Of a stretch of DNA of 64,000 nt, positions 1-9,326 are shown in pieces (the first letter of the stretch is position 1; each line of letters starts with the position of its first letter). The notes under the pieces were generated by a model. It saw nothing but the letters and a program-made list of their open reading frames with translations. It was not told where the DNA came from and made no database searches. Both the position numbers and the translations under genes were made by a program. The DNA lies in NCBI RefSeq assembly GCF_001411555.2, contig NC_049909.1, positions 17,284,623 through 17,348,622 of the forward strand. Reading direction: 5' to 3'. Origin of the DNA: Juglans regia. Its lineage: Eukaryota; Streptophyta; Magnoliopsida; Fagales; Juglandaceae.

Positions 1-298
1 GAGTGAAGAATGATAGGGTGAATGTATATAATAAAGGTGCATTGAGAATCAAGTCCCACGTTGGTTCCTTTCAAGGTGGAACTAAGTTTTATAGTGACTC
101 CAAAAAATTTCAATCGTAACTTGAACTTGACTTTAAGAGTATACACCCATATACAACTTAAGACTTTTGAGCCGTATAATGGCTTGAAGAGAAGTTGTAA
201 GTCCAGCCACTCATATCCTATAGCGCTGTGGTCTCATGTAAATGGCTTCCCCAGTGCAAAACAAGAAGAGTAAGAAAAGTATTAGCTACAAGTTATAC

Positions 299-1402
299 CC
301 TTTGGCAGCCCAAATAAAAAACAGTAGCGTCATCATCGAAATTGTCCATATATATGTCCAATCAGATAGAACCTGTCAAGTAATGATTACAAAAACAGGA
401 AATTAGAACTTTCACATCTACAAAGCATTATTCCCATAGGTGATCTAACAACAGCAGCACGAACTCTGTCCAAATAATAGTTTTGGATGACAACATGTTT
501 CTCCTCAAAGGCCAGAATAGTTTTGGATAACGGCCTGTGTTTCTCCTCAAACATACATTAGCTCCGATTAATAGATTTCTCAAGTACAAGAGAAGACTTA
601 CAGTCAAAAATAAGATAGTGGGGAGCACAATGACAAGAAAATCAGCGGCCAGTGTAGTTATGTAAGCCCTCCAGTCCTTAGAACTAAGATTTTCATCATC
701 ACTTCTCTTCAATGATATGTCTGTGGCAAAGAAATCCGAGGAAACATAATAAAAAATTAGAACAACAAACACATTATCTGCTTCAGGTATCAATATCAGT
801 TCCACACTTAAACTCGGGGAATTAAATAGCCTAAGAGATACGAGTAAGACTTTGTAACGCCTGAAAATGTAGTAAGTTGATTGTTTAATTTAAACAAATG
901 CCAAACAGAATCGTCCGCGGCGAAATTCTATTATGTTTTGTTTTCGCCTAAAGTTGAACAAATTTAAAGGTACAAAAACTATAGAGCCCAAAACATAATA
1001 GCATAAAAACATGAAAAACAAGAGTTCAAAGTGTATTATCTCGCCTTACCTTTAATAAGGCGATCGGAGGAAATGGAATGGCGCAGAAGAATCAGAATCT
1101 GAAAGCCGCAATCAGAGCTCAACATGAAAACATTTTTTAAGAAAATAATAAATAAAGAATGGGATACATCAGAAAGTAAGATAAATATTAAGAGGTGAAC
1201 TTACCGACACATTTGTTAGAACCGCAGCGACTTCGAGAATGGAAGATCCAGTCAAATTGCTCACGAATCTGAAAACTTGAAAATTATTACATATATGTAA
1301 GTTGAGGACCGGAGTTGAAAGATTAATCACAGAGAGAGAGAGAGAGAGTAACTCTTCTTTGAGGCGTTTGCTGGAATTTAAGGAGTTCGGGAGGGAATCC
1401 AT
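299..1402 (-). CDS. PIGW: PIG-W GPI inositol acyltransferase, N-terminal part (5 exons, 3' end outside window)
   Basis: PIG-W (yeast GWT1) acylates the inositol ring of GlcN-PI during GPI-anchor synthesis in the ER membrane. I read exons on the minus strand at 1353-1402, 1205-1268, 1050-1098, 602-720 and 299-372; phases agree at every junction. The joined product is about 118 residues. It opens MDSLPNSLNSSKRL, then KEE|FVSNLTGSSILEV across intron 1, which matches the conserved family start (KE-FVS-LxGxS-xE). It continues ILILLRHS, DISLKRSDDENLSSKDWRAY, a hydrophobic helix (TLAADFLVIVLPTILFLT) and a second one after VLSDWTYIW. Introns 2-4 have GTAAG donors and CAG acceptors; intron 1 uses a weaker GTTACT donor, chosen because it restores the family sequence. 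Exon 5 ends in phase 2 at a GTATAA donor, so the rest of this multi-pass protein lies left of position 1. No frame break is seen. Family assignment comes from remembered conservation; no search was run. Confidence 0.85.
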
Positions 1403-1500
1403 GGATGAAATGCAGTGAAGGAGAAAACATATGCCACCAGTTCACCACGGAATGAAATTAGAATTACATGACAAACTTTGTCCCGATTTGTTTCGAAACC

Positions 1501-1508
1501 TATTTATA
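1501..1508 (-). promoter_or_regulatory. TATA box of the PIG-W gene
   Basis: The minus strand reads TATAAATA here, about 100 nt upstream of the start codon at 1402. That spacing is normal for a plant TATA box and implies a 5' UTR of roughly 65-75 nt. A pyrimidine microsatellite (CT repeat, 1331-1348) lies inside intron 1. Confidence 0.55.
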
Positions 1509-1682
1509 AGGGTTGTTTTTTTTCCTTGCTGATGTGGAAAGACCAATTATAATTGTAAAAAAGATAAAATACCCATATTTTTTAGTATTATTAATGTGAA
1601 AAACTTTTACATTAATGATGTGTTTAATGTATTAAAAAGAATGCTTATAAATTGATTTCTTCGAGATAATCCCAATCTTTTA

Positions 1683-1922
1683 GAGTTAGTTTAGATTCAT
1701 AAATGAGATGAAGTGATTTTAAATAAAAGATAGAAGTTAAAAAAATATTGTTAAAATATTATTTTAAAATATTATTATTATTTTAAAATTTAAAAAAGTT
1801 GAATTGGATCTGAAAAAGTTAAATTGTTTCTTATATTTTGTGTAAAAATTTGAAAAGATTGTAATAATAAAATAAGATGAGATGAGATGAGATGAACCAC
1901 TTTCTGAATCCAAACAAGGCCT
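1683..1922. mobile_element. Stowaway-like MITE, 'GATGAG' family (copy 1)
   Basis: A 240-bp AT-rich element flanked by TA on both sides (1681-1682 and 1923-1924). The imperfect terminal inverted repeats read GAGTTAGTTTAGATTCA at one end and the complement of TGAATCCAAACAAGGCCT at the other. The tandem GATGA motif near the right end marks the family. TA duplication and length fit Tc1/mariner-derived Stowaway elements. Confidence 0.65.
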
Positions 1923-2054
1923 TAAAGTTTTTATATCTAGAGTTTAAGGCCTAAAATAAAAGAGAATAAGATTATATGAAATAAATTTTTATAGTATTTA
2001 TTCACTAATTAGTACTTTCCAAAAACTCAAATTGTCAGTTATGAATGTGCATTA

Positions 2055-2267
2055 TCCTGTTTGAATAGTGAGATGAGATGAGACGAGACGGTTTTAGATG
2101 AAAGTTAAAAAGTTGAATAAAATATTGTTAAAATATTATTTTTTAATATTATTATTATTTTAAAATTTGAAAAAGTTGAATTATTTATTATATTTTATAT
2201 GAAAATTTAAAAAAATTATAATGATGAGATGAGATAAGATAAAATCGTTTCTGTATCCAAACGGGCC
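2055..2267. mobile_element. Stowaway-like MITE, 'GATGAG' family (copy 2)
   Basis: A 213-bp copy flanked by TA dinucleotides (2053-2054 and 2268-2269). Its ends are TCCTGTTTGAATA and GTATCCAAACGGGCC, which are inverted relatives. GAGATGA repeats occur at both ends. It lies about 130 bp from copy 1 in the same orientation. Confidence 0.6.
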
Positions 2268-3284
2268 TAAAAACTTGTTTTAGGCATATATCCCACTCAC
2301 TTCAGATCCTAAGGTTCAAATAAGAACTTAGAGGATATTGATCCACTTCTTGAGTCACAATTAGTTGCCCGACTTTTCATAGTGAGTTGGAAGTATTTTA
2401 GAGGATCTTGATCAATCTAGGTATGAAAACATGGCTCTATTAATCCTCAATATATTCTTTCTTTTTTAGGGCTGTATATATGGTTTTTGGATATTTTTTG
2501 GACCACTCATATTGTGTTTCGCTTCATATCTAGTAGTAATAATATAATCTTGATTAAGATCTAGTCAAGAACAAAATTTCATAATTCAATAACTCCTGTC
2601 ATTGGTAGTTAGGTTATCCTTGTGGTTCACGCTAAGCATATAATTTAATTATTTCAACCTCCTCAAAAATTTTTTTTTTTTTTTTTGGACATCTAAATTT
2701 CACTTCTTTATAGGAAAAATGGGCTTGTACGTTACAAGGTTGATGTAAACCTTATTGTAGATCTTGATTTAGTATGGTGTATACAAAATGTTCATCTTTT
2801 ATTATTGATGGTTTTTTATGGACTCGCTCTTATGTTGGTGCAGTTTGAGAGAATCACTACATACTTCGCAAACAAGAAAAGTCTCGGGTGACAATTCTAT
2901 GGTTGTCTGTGATATAAGAAGATAACGTTACATTATGTTAAACAAACTATATAGATAGTTTAATAGTTTCTTATATCAAGAGATATTTTTGTTTTTAAGG
3001 GGCATTCCGAATGCAATTACTTTATATGGGCAGATGATTATAAAGAAAGACAAAATGAACTTTCAGAAAGATTGAATGAAGTTTAGAAAAATGTGGATGA
3101 AATCTTAAAAATGGGGTTTCAAGTACATAAAAAGGTGGATGAAGTCTTGAAAATGGAGTTTCAGGTTGAGAAATGGAGGATGAAGTGTTGAAAAGAGAAT
3201 TTAAAGTTTAGAAGATAGAAGATGAACTCGCACAAATGTCAGATGAGATACAAAGATGAGATTAGAAGGCAAGGATGGAGAAGA
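2268..3284. other. Intergenic, no gene seen
   Basis: AT-rich sequence with a poly-T run (about 2669-2687). The stretch 3040-3230 has loosely repeated purine-rich words (AAAAATGG, GGATGAA) that may be eroded coding repeats. No frame is long enough to support a gene. Confidence 0.4.
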
Positions 3285-3436
3285 GGTGTTCATGGCTTGC
3301 TTTGTGCATGCACTGTGGGTTGATTATGATAGTCATTTTCAACTATTTTGAGAGATCCTCCTAGTGTTGCCAAAATAGTTGAAAATGCCTATCATAATCA
3401 ACCCCTAGAACATACACAAAGCAAGCCATGAACACC
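3285..3436. repeat. 152-bp near-perfect inverted repeat (hairpin or foldback)
   Basis: Arms 3285-3350 and 3371-3436 (66 bp each) are complementary at about 60 of 66 positions, around a 20-bp loop. The outer part (GGTGTTCATGGCTTGC) and the inner part (CATTTTCAACTATTTTG) pair perfectly. It could be a foldback/MITE or a young small-RNA hairpin. The 3452-3661 frame beside it is not supported as a gene. Confidence 0.75.
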
Positions 3437-4184
3437 ATTTCATAACTATGGCTATAAAGATGTGGCTAATGAGAAATCAAGGGCGGTTCCACCTTGTAGA
3501 CCATAAAGCAGAAAATGAAATGGTATGCTTTCAGAAAAGAAATACATAAACAAAGAAAAGGAACTTTGAACTTGGTCTCTGATCATCCATAGAGCCCAAT
3601 ACACAAAGGCCAACCATAAAAAACCATCCAATCTATGTAAATTAGAAGACCAAACACCCAAGATTCTCTACACTACACAGAATTAACTTGTTCATATATT
3701 ACACGAAATTCACTTGTTCATACATTACACCCATGACAACTTGTTCACATAATTTTGGTGCTCCACTTGTGAATGCTACTTCCACTAGGGAGTGGTCCAT
3801 ACTTCCTGCATTAAAAATAACATTATGTCAGAATGCTAAGTATAACTACAAACATGCATTGTATACAACCACAAGATCATACCTTATTGGCACCAGCTTG
3901 AGTACCTTATATTATATGCCCATGTTGCATATCACTTGGAACCTCACTAATATGTGATTCACTTGCTATGGGTGTGAGATCCCTATATTTCATGTGTTTA
4001 ATTCCTTATATTTTATTTAGTTGTGTTATTTTATTTATGTTATTTTATTTTATTTTTTTGGTGTGTTTTCGGTTTGAGCTTTTTAATTTGTAGTGTTTTT
4101 ATTTTGTTGGGCTGTGTGTGTGTTTTAAATAAATCCAGCCCGTGTGTTTTATTAAAAGCCCAACCCGTGTGCAAAAAAGATCCA

Positions 4185-5127
4185 GCGCTATGGCGAGCAC
4201 AAATCCTGCCATATCTTAGAGCGCAACAACTGATCGGGGTATGTGGATGGCTCAATCCCATGCCCTCCTTTGATCCTTCATGTCACCTCCATCGATGATG
4301 AAAAGATCCACACCATCCCAAATCCTGCAAATTCCCACTGGTACAATCAGGACCAAGTTATTCTTGGTGCCTTAGGGTAGGTTTGGGGATGAGATGAGAA
4401 TTTTGTGTTTTGTTTTAATATTTAAAATATTATGTTTTAGTATTATTATTGTATTGAGATTTGAAAAAGTTGAATTGAGATTTGAAAAAGATGAATTGTT
4501 TATTATATTTTGTATAAGAATTTGAAAAATGTGTAATGATGAGATGAGAATTTTGTATCTCATCCCACCCCCCAAACCTGTCCTAATGTCATCCCTCTCT
4601 GATACTATTATTACTCACATGGTGGGACTAGAAACCTCCAGAGATGTGTGGAATGCACTTGAATGTATATTCTCCAAACATGCTCGAGCTCGTGTGGTTG
4701 GGATACGTCTTGAGTTATCGACCCTTAAGAAGGGCAGTATGTCGATTTCTGAATACTATCAGAAAGTTAAGTCCTCAGCCGATACCTTGGCAGCGGTAGG
4801 TGAACCTCTTCGTGACTCTGAGTTTTTGACGTACTTGCTGGTTTAGACGACTCCTACAACTCTATAGTCACCTCTATTGCAACTTGAGTTTATCAGTTTT
4901 CTCTTGAGGATGTCTTTGCCCATTTACTCAGCTTTGAACTGCGGCTAGAGCAGCAGAATACTGCTATCGACTTGTCCATTGGATCGGCTAATGTAGCAAC
5001 TCGCAGTGAGCAACCCCGTAGTCGTGGAGGTAGATTCCATCAACGCTACTCCTCAAACAATCAAGGCAGGGGCAGCCGTGGCCGTGGTCGAAGTTTCCAA
5101 GGACAACAATCTGGAGGCTCACAATAA
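4185..5127 (+). pseudogene. Ty1/copia gag remnant, interrupted by a MITE
   Basis: Translation in shifting frames gives a copia gag: WRAQILPYLRAQQLIG, then HWYNQDQVILGAL, then after the inserted MITE SSLSDTIITHMVGLETS. The UBN2-type core DVWNALECIFSKHARARV follows, then LSTLKKGSMSISEYYQKVK and LRDSEFLTYLL. A stop interrupts at about 4846. The C-terminal tail is Arg/Gly rich (RGRGSRGRGRSFQGQQ). No protease, integrase or reverse transcriptase follows, so this is a truncated, dead copy. About 570 bp of flanking sequence to its left shows no clear LTR. Confidence 0.75.
4375..4583. mobile_element. Stowaway-like MITE inserted in the copia gag
   Basis: A 209-bp element with TIRs GGGTAGGTTTGGGG and CCCCAAACCTGTCC (12 of 14 complementary), flanked by TA (4373-4374, 4584-4585). 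Removing it and one TA restores the gag reading from ILGAL to SSLSD. This gives an empty-site proof of its borders and of the TA duplication, and it defines the ends of the whole GATGAG family. Confidence 0.85.
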
Positions 5128-6104
5128 TCTGCTATTACACTTCTTCTCTTTATACCAAAACAATGAAAAAGCTTGTCTTTATGAGATCCACAAGTTGTTG
5201 AATAATCATTACAAAATAGTATATCCAAATCCTCACATCCACAAAGAATTTCTGAGCAAAATCTGAAATTTGGAATAAAGCTCAATGCACAAAACAAAAC
5301 GCAGAATTTTCTTCCCCAAAAGCACCAAGATACAGAATCAAAATTGCACTCACTATGACTCCCACCGAGCGTTAATAAAAAACGCGCAAAAGGAGCTCAA
5401 ACACGACCATTACAATCAAGTTTTTCCTCTTGATTTTCCAAAGCTAGAAGAGAGCCTGAAAATTCTACGTGAAATCTTCAAATTAAATATTCGATTATGA
5501 CCAGATCCAACAAAAGAAGCTAAAAACATTAGTTGTACAAGTACGTAGAAGCATTATCGGTGTTGACTGCGAAATGCTGAAAAGCTGAATTTTTGCTTCG
5601 AAGGGTTCGTTTGAAAGCTGCCAAGAGTGAAAATGAGGACCCTTTCTTTTTTTTTCTCCCTAATAAAAGAGGGAAAAAGAAGAGAAAGAAGAGAAACAGG
5701 AGAGAAAGAAGAAGAATAGCCGCGGGAGAGAAAGAGGGAGCCGAAATATAATAAAAAATGATATTTGGAATTGCTATAATACTTTTTATATTTTTTAAAA
5801 AAATAATAGAATTATTCTAACTCATATTTTAGATCAAATCAATTTCGTTAATTCAACGTAGGTTAAATAGGGATGATATTAACTAAATTTAAAAATAAAA
5901 AGTCATTTGACTAATTCAATACCAATGCTGACAAATTCAAGAAATTGAAGATGAAAAAGGAGGACGTGTGTACAGAACACATGATCTTCGATGTCCTATT
6001 TGTTTCACACTGAAAATTAATTTCTAAAGATATTGTCAAATTTAGTACTGTTTGCAAAACGGTCAAAGAAATTAAACAAAGACATTAATTACACGAAAGA
6101 ATTT
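5128..6104. other. Intergenic, no gene seen
   Basis: The left half is moderately A-rich with only short frames. 5640-5750 is purine-rich (GAAGAGAAAG repeats). 5760-6100 is AT-rich and leads into the 3' flank of the RING gene. I recognise no coding sequence or repeat borders. Confidence 0.35.
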
Positions 6105-7040
6105 TTAAACTTTGTTCATGATGTTTCCACCGGATGAGCTGCACTCCCGACACAGTATCTCGCCGGAGCCTCCATTTCTGGCCGCCTTGATATGGCCGCA
6201 GAATTCACCAAATGTCGTACAGCTTTTAGCGAAGTTGTGTCCTCTGATCACGAGTTCTACCTTGACATGCTCTGGCAATCTCAGCGTATACCTATCTTCC
6301 TCGTCTTCTCTTCTCCTAACTATAGAATGCCCCGTCGAGTGTGACCTTGAGAATCTTTCCAGTCTTTCCAATCTTTTATCTTCATCATCATTTTGCTGCG
6401 CCTTAGATGCATTTTCATGGCTGCTTGCTTCTCCAGATTCTGCGCCCTCATCATTCTCTTCTTCTTTTACATCAATGCGTACCGCATCTTGATCTGATGA
6501 TGAATGATATTCGGTACTATTGCCATGTTCAACGTCGTGCATGGCGTTATGATCGACGAGCTGCATGGATTTTTCCAACGAGTCAGGCGGCGGCAAATCG
6601 AGGTTTCCACGACAAACCGGACACGTTTTATGGGATTCGAGCCAGAGGTCGATGCATTCTTGATGAAAAACATGGTAACAGACGGTCAAAAGGCGAAGCA
6701 GACTGTCGTCCTCAAATTCCACCAAGCATATTGCACATTCTAGACCGTATTTTTCCTTGCGGAAATCCTTGACACTCGAGTATACAATTGTTGGGAAGGA
6801 TTGTATCAGAGAAGGGTCGAGGCCATTGATGACAGATGGATCGCTGTAAACAAAGTTGCGGGAGGGTGGTCTACGGATATGCCATGAGTTAGGCATGTTC
6901 TCGATGAAACACCTACAGAAATATACAGAGAAGAACCCCAGAAAGAAGAAAATCAGGAGGATTACTGTGAGAAGTACAGTTACAGGAGGGGAGGAAGCAT
7001 AGTCATCATATGATGGTGGATGCAGGGGACTCATTGGCAT
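6105..7040 (-). CDS. RING-H2 E3 ubiquitin ligase, ATL family (ATL29/30-like)
   Basis: ATL proteins are membrane-anchored plant E3 ligases that pass ubiquitin from an E2 to targets, often in defence or stress signalling. The intronless 311-residue product has the family layout in order. One hydrophobic helix is at about residues 19-42 (TVLLTVILLIFFFLGFFSVY). The GLD motif is at 73-75 (INGLDPSLIQSFP). The RING-H2 ligands are C102, C105, C121, H123, H126, C129, C140 and C143, with the ATL spacing (x2-x15-x1-x2-x2-x10-x2) and the E2-contact Trp in DLWLESH. The usual Pro before the third Cys is Val (LLTVC). The tail is acidic and Ser-rich with Arg-rich stretches. The first Met (MPMSP) is used; Met3 is an alternative. 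No break is seen. The exact ATL number is uncertain. Confidence 0.9.
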   Translation of the reverse strand: MPMSPLHPPSYDDYASSPPVTVLLTVILLIFFFLGFFSVYFCRCFIENMPNSWHIRRPPSRNFVYSDPSVINGLDPSLIQSFPTIVYSSVKDFRKEKYGLECAICLVEFEDDSLLRLLTVCYHVFHQECIDLWLESHKTCPVCRGNLDLPPPDSLEKSMQLVDHNAMHDVEHGNSTEYHSSSDQDAVRIDVKEEENDEGAESGEASSHENASKAQQNDDEDKRLERLERFSRSHSTGHSIVRRREDEEDRYTLRLPEHVKVELVIRGHNFAKSCTTFGEFCGHIKAARNGGSGEILCRECSSSGGNIMNKV

Positions 7041-8757
7041 CGCCTGATCAAAGGAAAGGATCCCAAACCGAAGAGCCTAACCGGAGGGTGGCCGGAGGGT
7101 GGCTAGTTCCGGCCTGTGTTGTTTGCATGCATGGGAGGAATAGACCAAAAGAAGATAAAAATGAAGGCTTGGAAAAAGAATGGAAACTTCGTTGTTGGGT
7201 GGTTGTTTGATTAAATTAGTTTTGAGGGGAGTGGAATTCACGAGGGAAACAAGGAGGCATGTCACTGTGAGCATTCAAAATGGTGGCTTAATTTGGGATG
7301 CTGATGTGTAGTATTGATTTTCAGCTAAGCTATTGAACGAGTCGTTGTGAGGAGAATAAGGGTTTTGCTCTGAAGACTTAGACTAGCCACGTGTCGGCCT
7401 TTACAAACGTATTTTATTATTTATTATCACCACACATCACACACAACACTTACTAATTTAATTTTTTATTATAATTTTTTTATTTAATTCTTCTTAAACT
7501 AATTAAGTTTTTTTACTAATCATCTATACACCATATATTTAGTAAGAGAAAAAAAATTAAAAATAAAAAAATTATATATAATATGTAGAGATCACGATCG
7601 ATTATAATTTTTCTCCTAAACTATTTGTGCATGCATTTAGTAAATTTTAGAATCGTGACAGAGGCATAGATCACGTACATATGACATGAAGCTCCACACG
7701 GGGAGTCTAAAGTATATATGCTGATGTGGCATGTCATGCGATCCTTGATCGATCAACAGTCAACATCCATCCATGGTAGTTTGATCAAATGAATGAAACC
7801 TTTCAGGCTGATTAAGCATACCAACCTTATGGTTTCAGCCATGTTCTAAAAATAGGTCTAGCTTTTGTTTTAATTCACACCATCATTTTTTATTATTATT
7901 ATTGGCTTAAACCATCGCAGGCTTCCCTTCTAGAACTTGTATCATTAGCATCGTCTCCTTCTATCTTTGATACACAAAAAGGTCATTAGTTTCTCATTAA
8001 ACCTAAAATACATCATCATCTGACCTTACTGTGAAGACTCAAAGTCAAAACTGATCGATCAGGTATAAACCAAGTTTAAAGGAGTACTTACTCCAATCTT
8101 CTCGACCTAATTAATAATTCATTTCTTTGGGTTTCAAATTTGGAAATTCTACTCCGATTATAAAGGCGAGATGAGTCAATTAGGTTATACCTAATCAGAG
8201 TTTGGTGCATCATTTATGGCTACATTATTCTAATTTAAGGAAACAAGACAATTTAAGGAACCCAGAAATTTCACCTATATTCCCCTTCTAACGAGAGAGA
8301 TCCGAGAACGAATTGGTGCCTAATACTTGTATTAAATAATCAGAGTATATACAATTCAGGTCAGAGTTATGCAGCTAAAAACAATCTACCACAGCAACTG
8401 CAGCTACTAAATAAGAACAAAAGTACAGTAAATTCATACAAAATGTCTGTTTAAAGGAGCATCCTTGAGCTTCTTGCAGGTAATGAGTTCGTAGGCAATT
8501 TCATTCGTTCGAATCGATCTTTCTTTTTTTCATCTGAAGTCGTAAAAGCTCGAGTTGAGCATCCATCAGACTTTCTTGAAGTATAACAGAGTCTCGTCAT
8601 GATTTTCTGCCAAATGCGATATTTTCTTGTATATATTTTATTGATATGATTTTCTTCAGGTTATAAACTTTGACATGAATCAATTTAGGGAATTAATTTT
8701 CCCACACCCACATAATGCTTCTTTTATTTGCTGGAGAAAAAGAACCTTCCATGTTGA
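7041..8757. other. Intergenic between the RING and CCCH genes
   Basis: Contains the promoter side of the RING gene and the distal 3' flank of the CCCH gene. It is AT-rich, with a TTTATT-rich stretch at about 7430-7600. No gene or transposon border is recognised. Confidence 0.35.

Positions 8758-8758
<1 letters not shown>

Positions 8759-8797
<39 letters not shown>
8759..8797. repeat. (TA)n microsatellite
   Basis: A nearly pure TA dinucleotide tract of about 39 bp, downstream of the CCCH gene. Confidence 0.9.
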
Positions 8798-8800
<3 letters not shown>

Positions 8801-9071
8801 CCTCCAAAATCAATGTGGCCATGTGAGTGTGTATGAGATAGAGCCACGATAAAGACAGAAAGCCAGGGTAAGAACATTATTTGTAAATGTAACAAAGTGG
8901 TACAAAGATTGCTGTCATTTCTTTGGATGAAGAAAAGATCATCTGGTGATTAAATAAGAGAAAAGAGAGAAACTACAAAAGGTAATACAAGCTTCATATT
9001 TTCAAACCTGAAGATGTTGTGGCTAAGACTCCCAACGACAAGGCTTCTACTGAAACTTGAAGCTACGTGTT

Positions 9072-9305
9072 GACACCATGCCCTCACCAAGGAGATTAAA
9101 GTACCGTGTGGTGGAGACTGATTTCTTACCATCCAGTGTCCATCTTCAGCATTTGACACCATGCCTTCACTAAGGAGATTAAAGTACTCTATGATGGAGA
9201 GATTGTTCTTACTGCTGATCTTCAGCATTTGACACCATGCCCCCACTAAGGAGATTGAAGTATTCTGCGATGGAGATTGATTCCTTAATGCCCATCTTCA
9301 CATTT
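9072..9305 (-). repeat. Three tandem ~80-bp repeats downstream of the CCCH stop codon
   Basis: Three direct copies begin at 9072, 9155 and 9231, each starting GACACCATGCC on the plus strand and carrying AAGGAGATT and GATGGAGA-type words. They end about 20 nt downstream of the stop codon at 9327, so they probably lie in the 3' UTR of the CCCH gene. Copies differ by substitutions and small indels (unit 83, 76 and about 75 bp). Confidence 0.75.
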
Positions 9306-9326
9306 CCTGACAGGGCTTTTCAATTT

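Noticed and set aside
1..298. Further PIG-W exon at the left edge
   Set aside because: I read the minus strand for the next family segment and found none, so these 298 bp are probably intron.
3452..3661. 69-codon frame beside the hairpin
   Set aside because: Hydrophobic by base composition only; no homologue known to me and no splice context.
5006..5266. 86-codon plus frame
   Set aside because: It is the gag C-terminal region read in the wrong frame; the adjacent frame gives the expected RG-rich tail.
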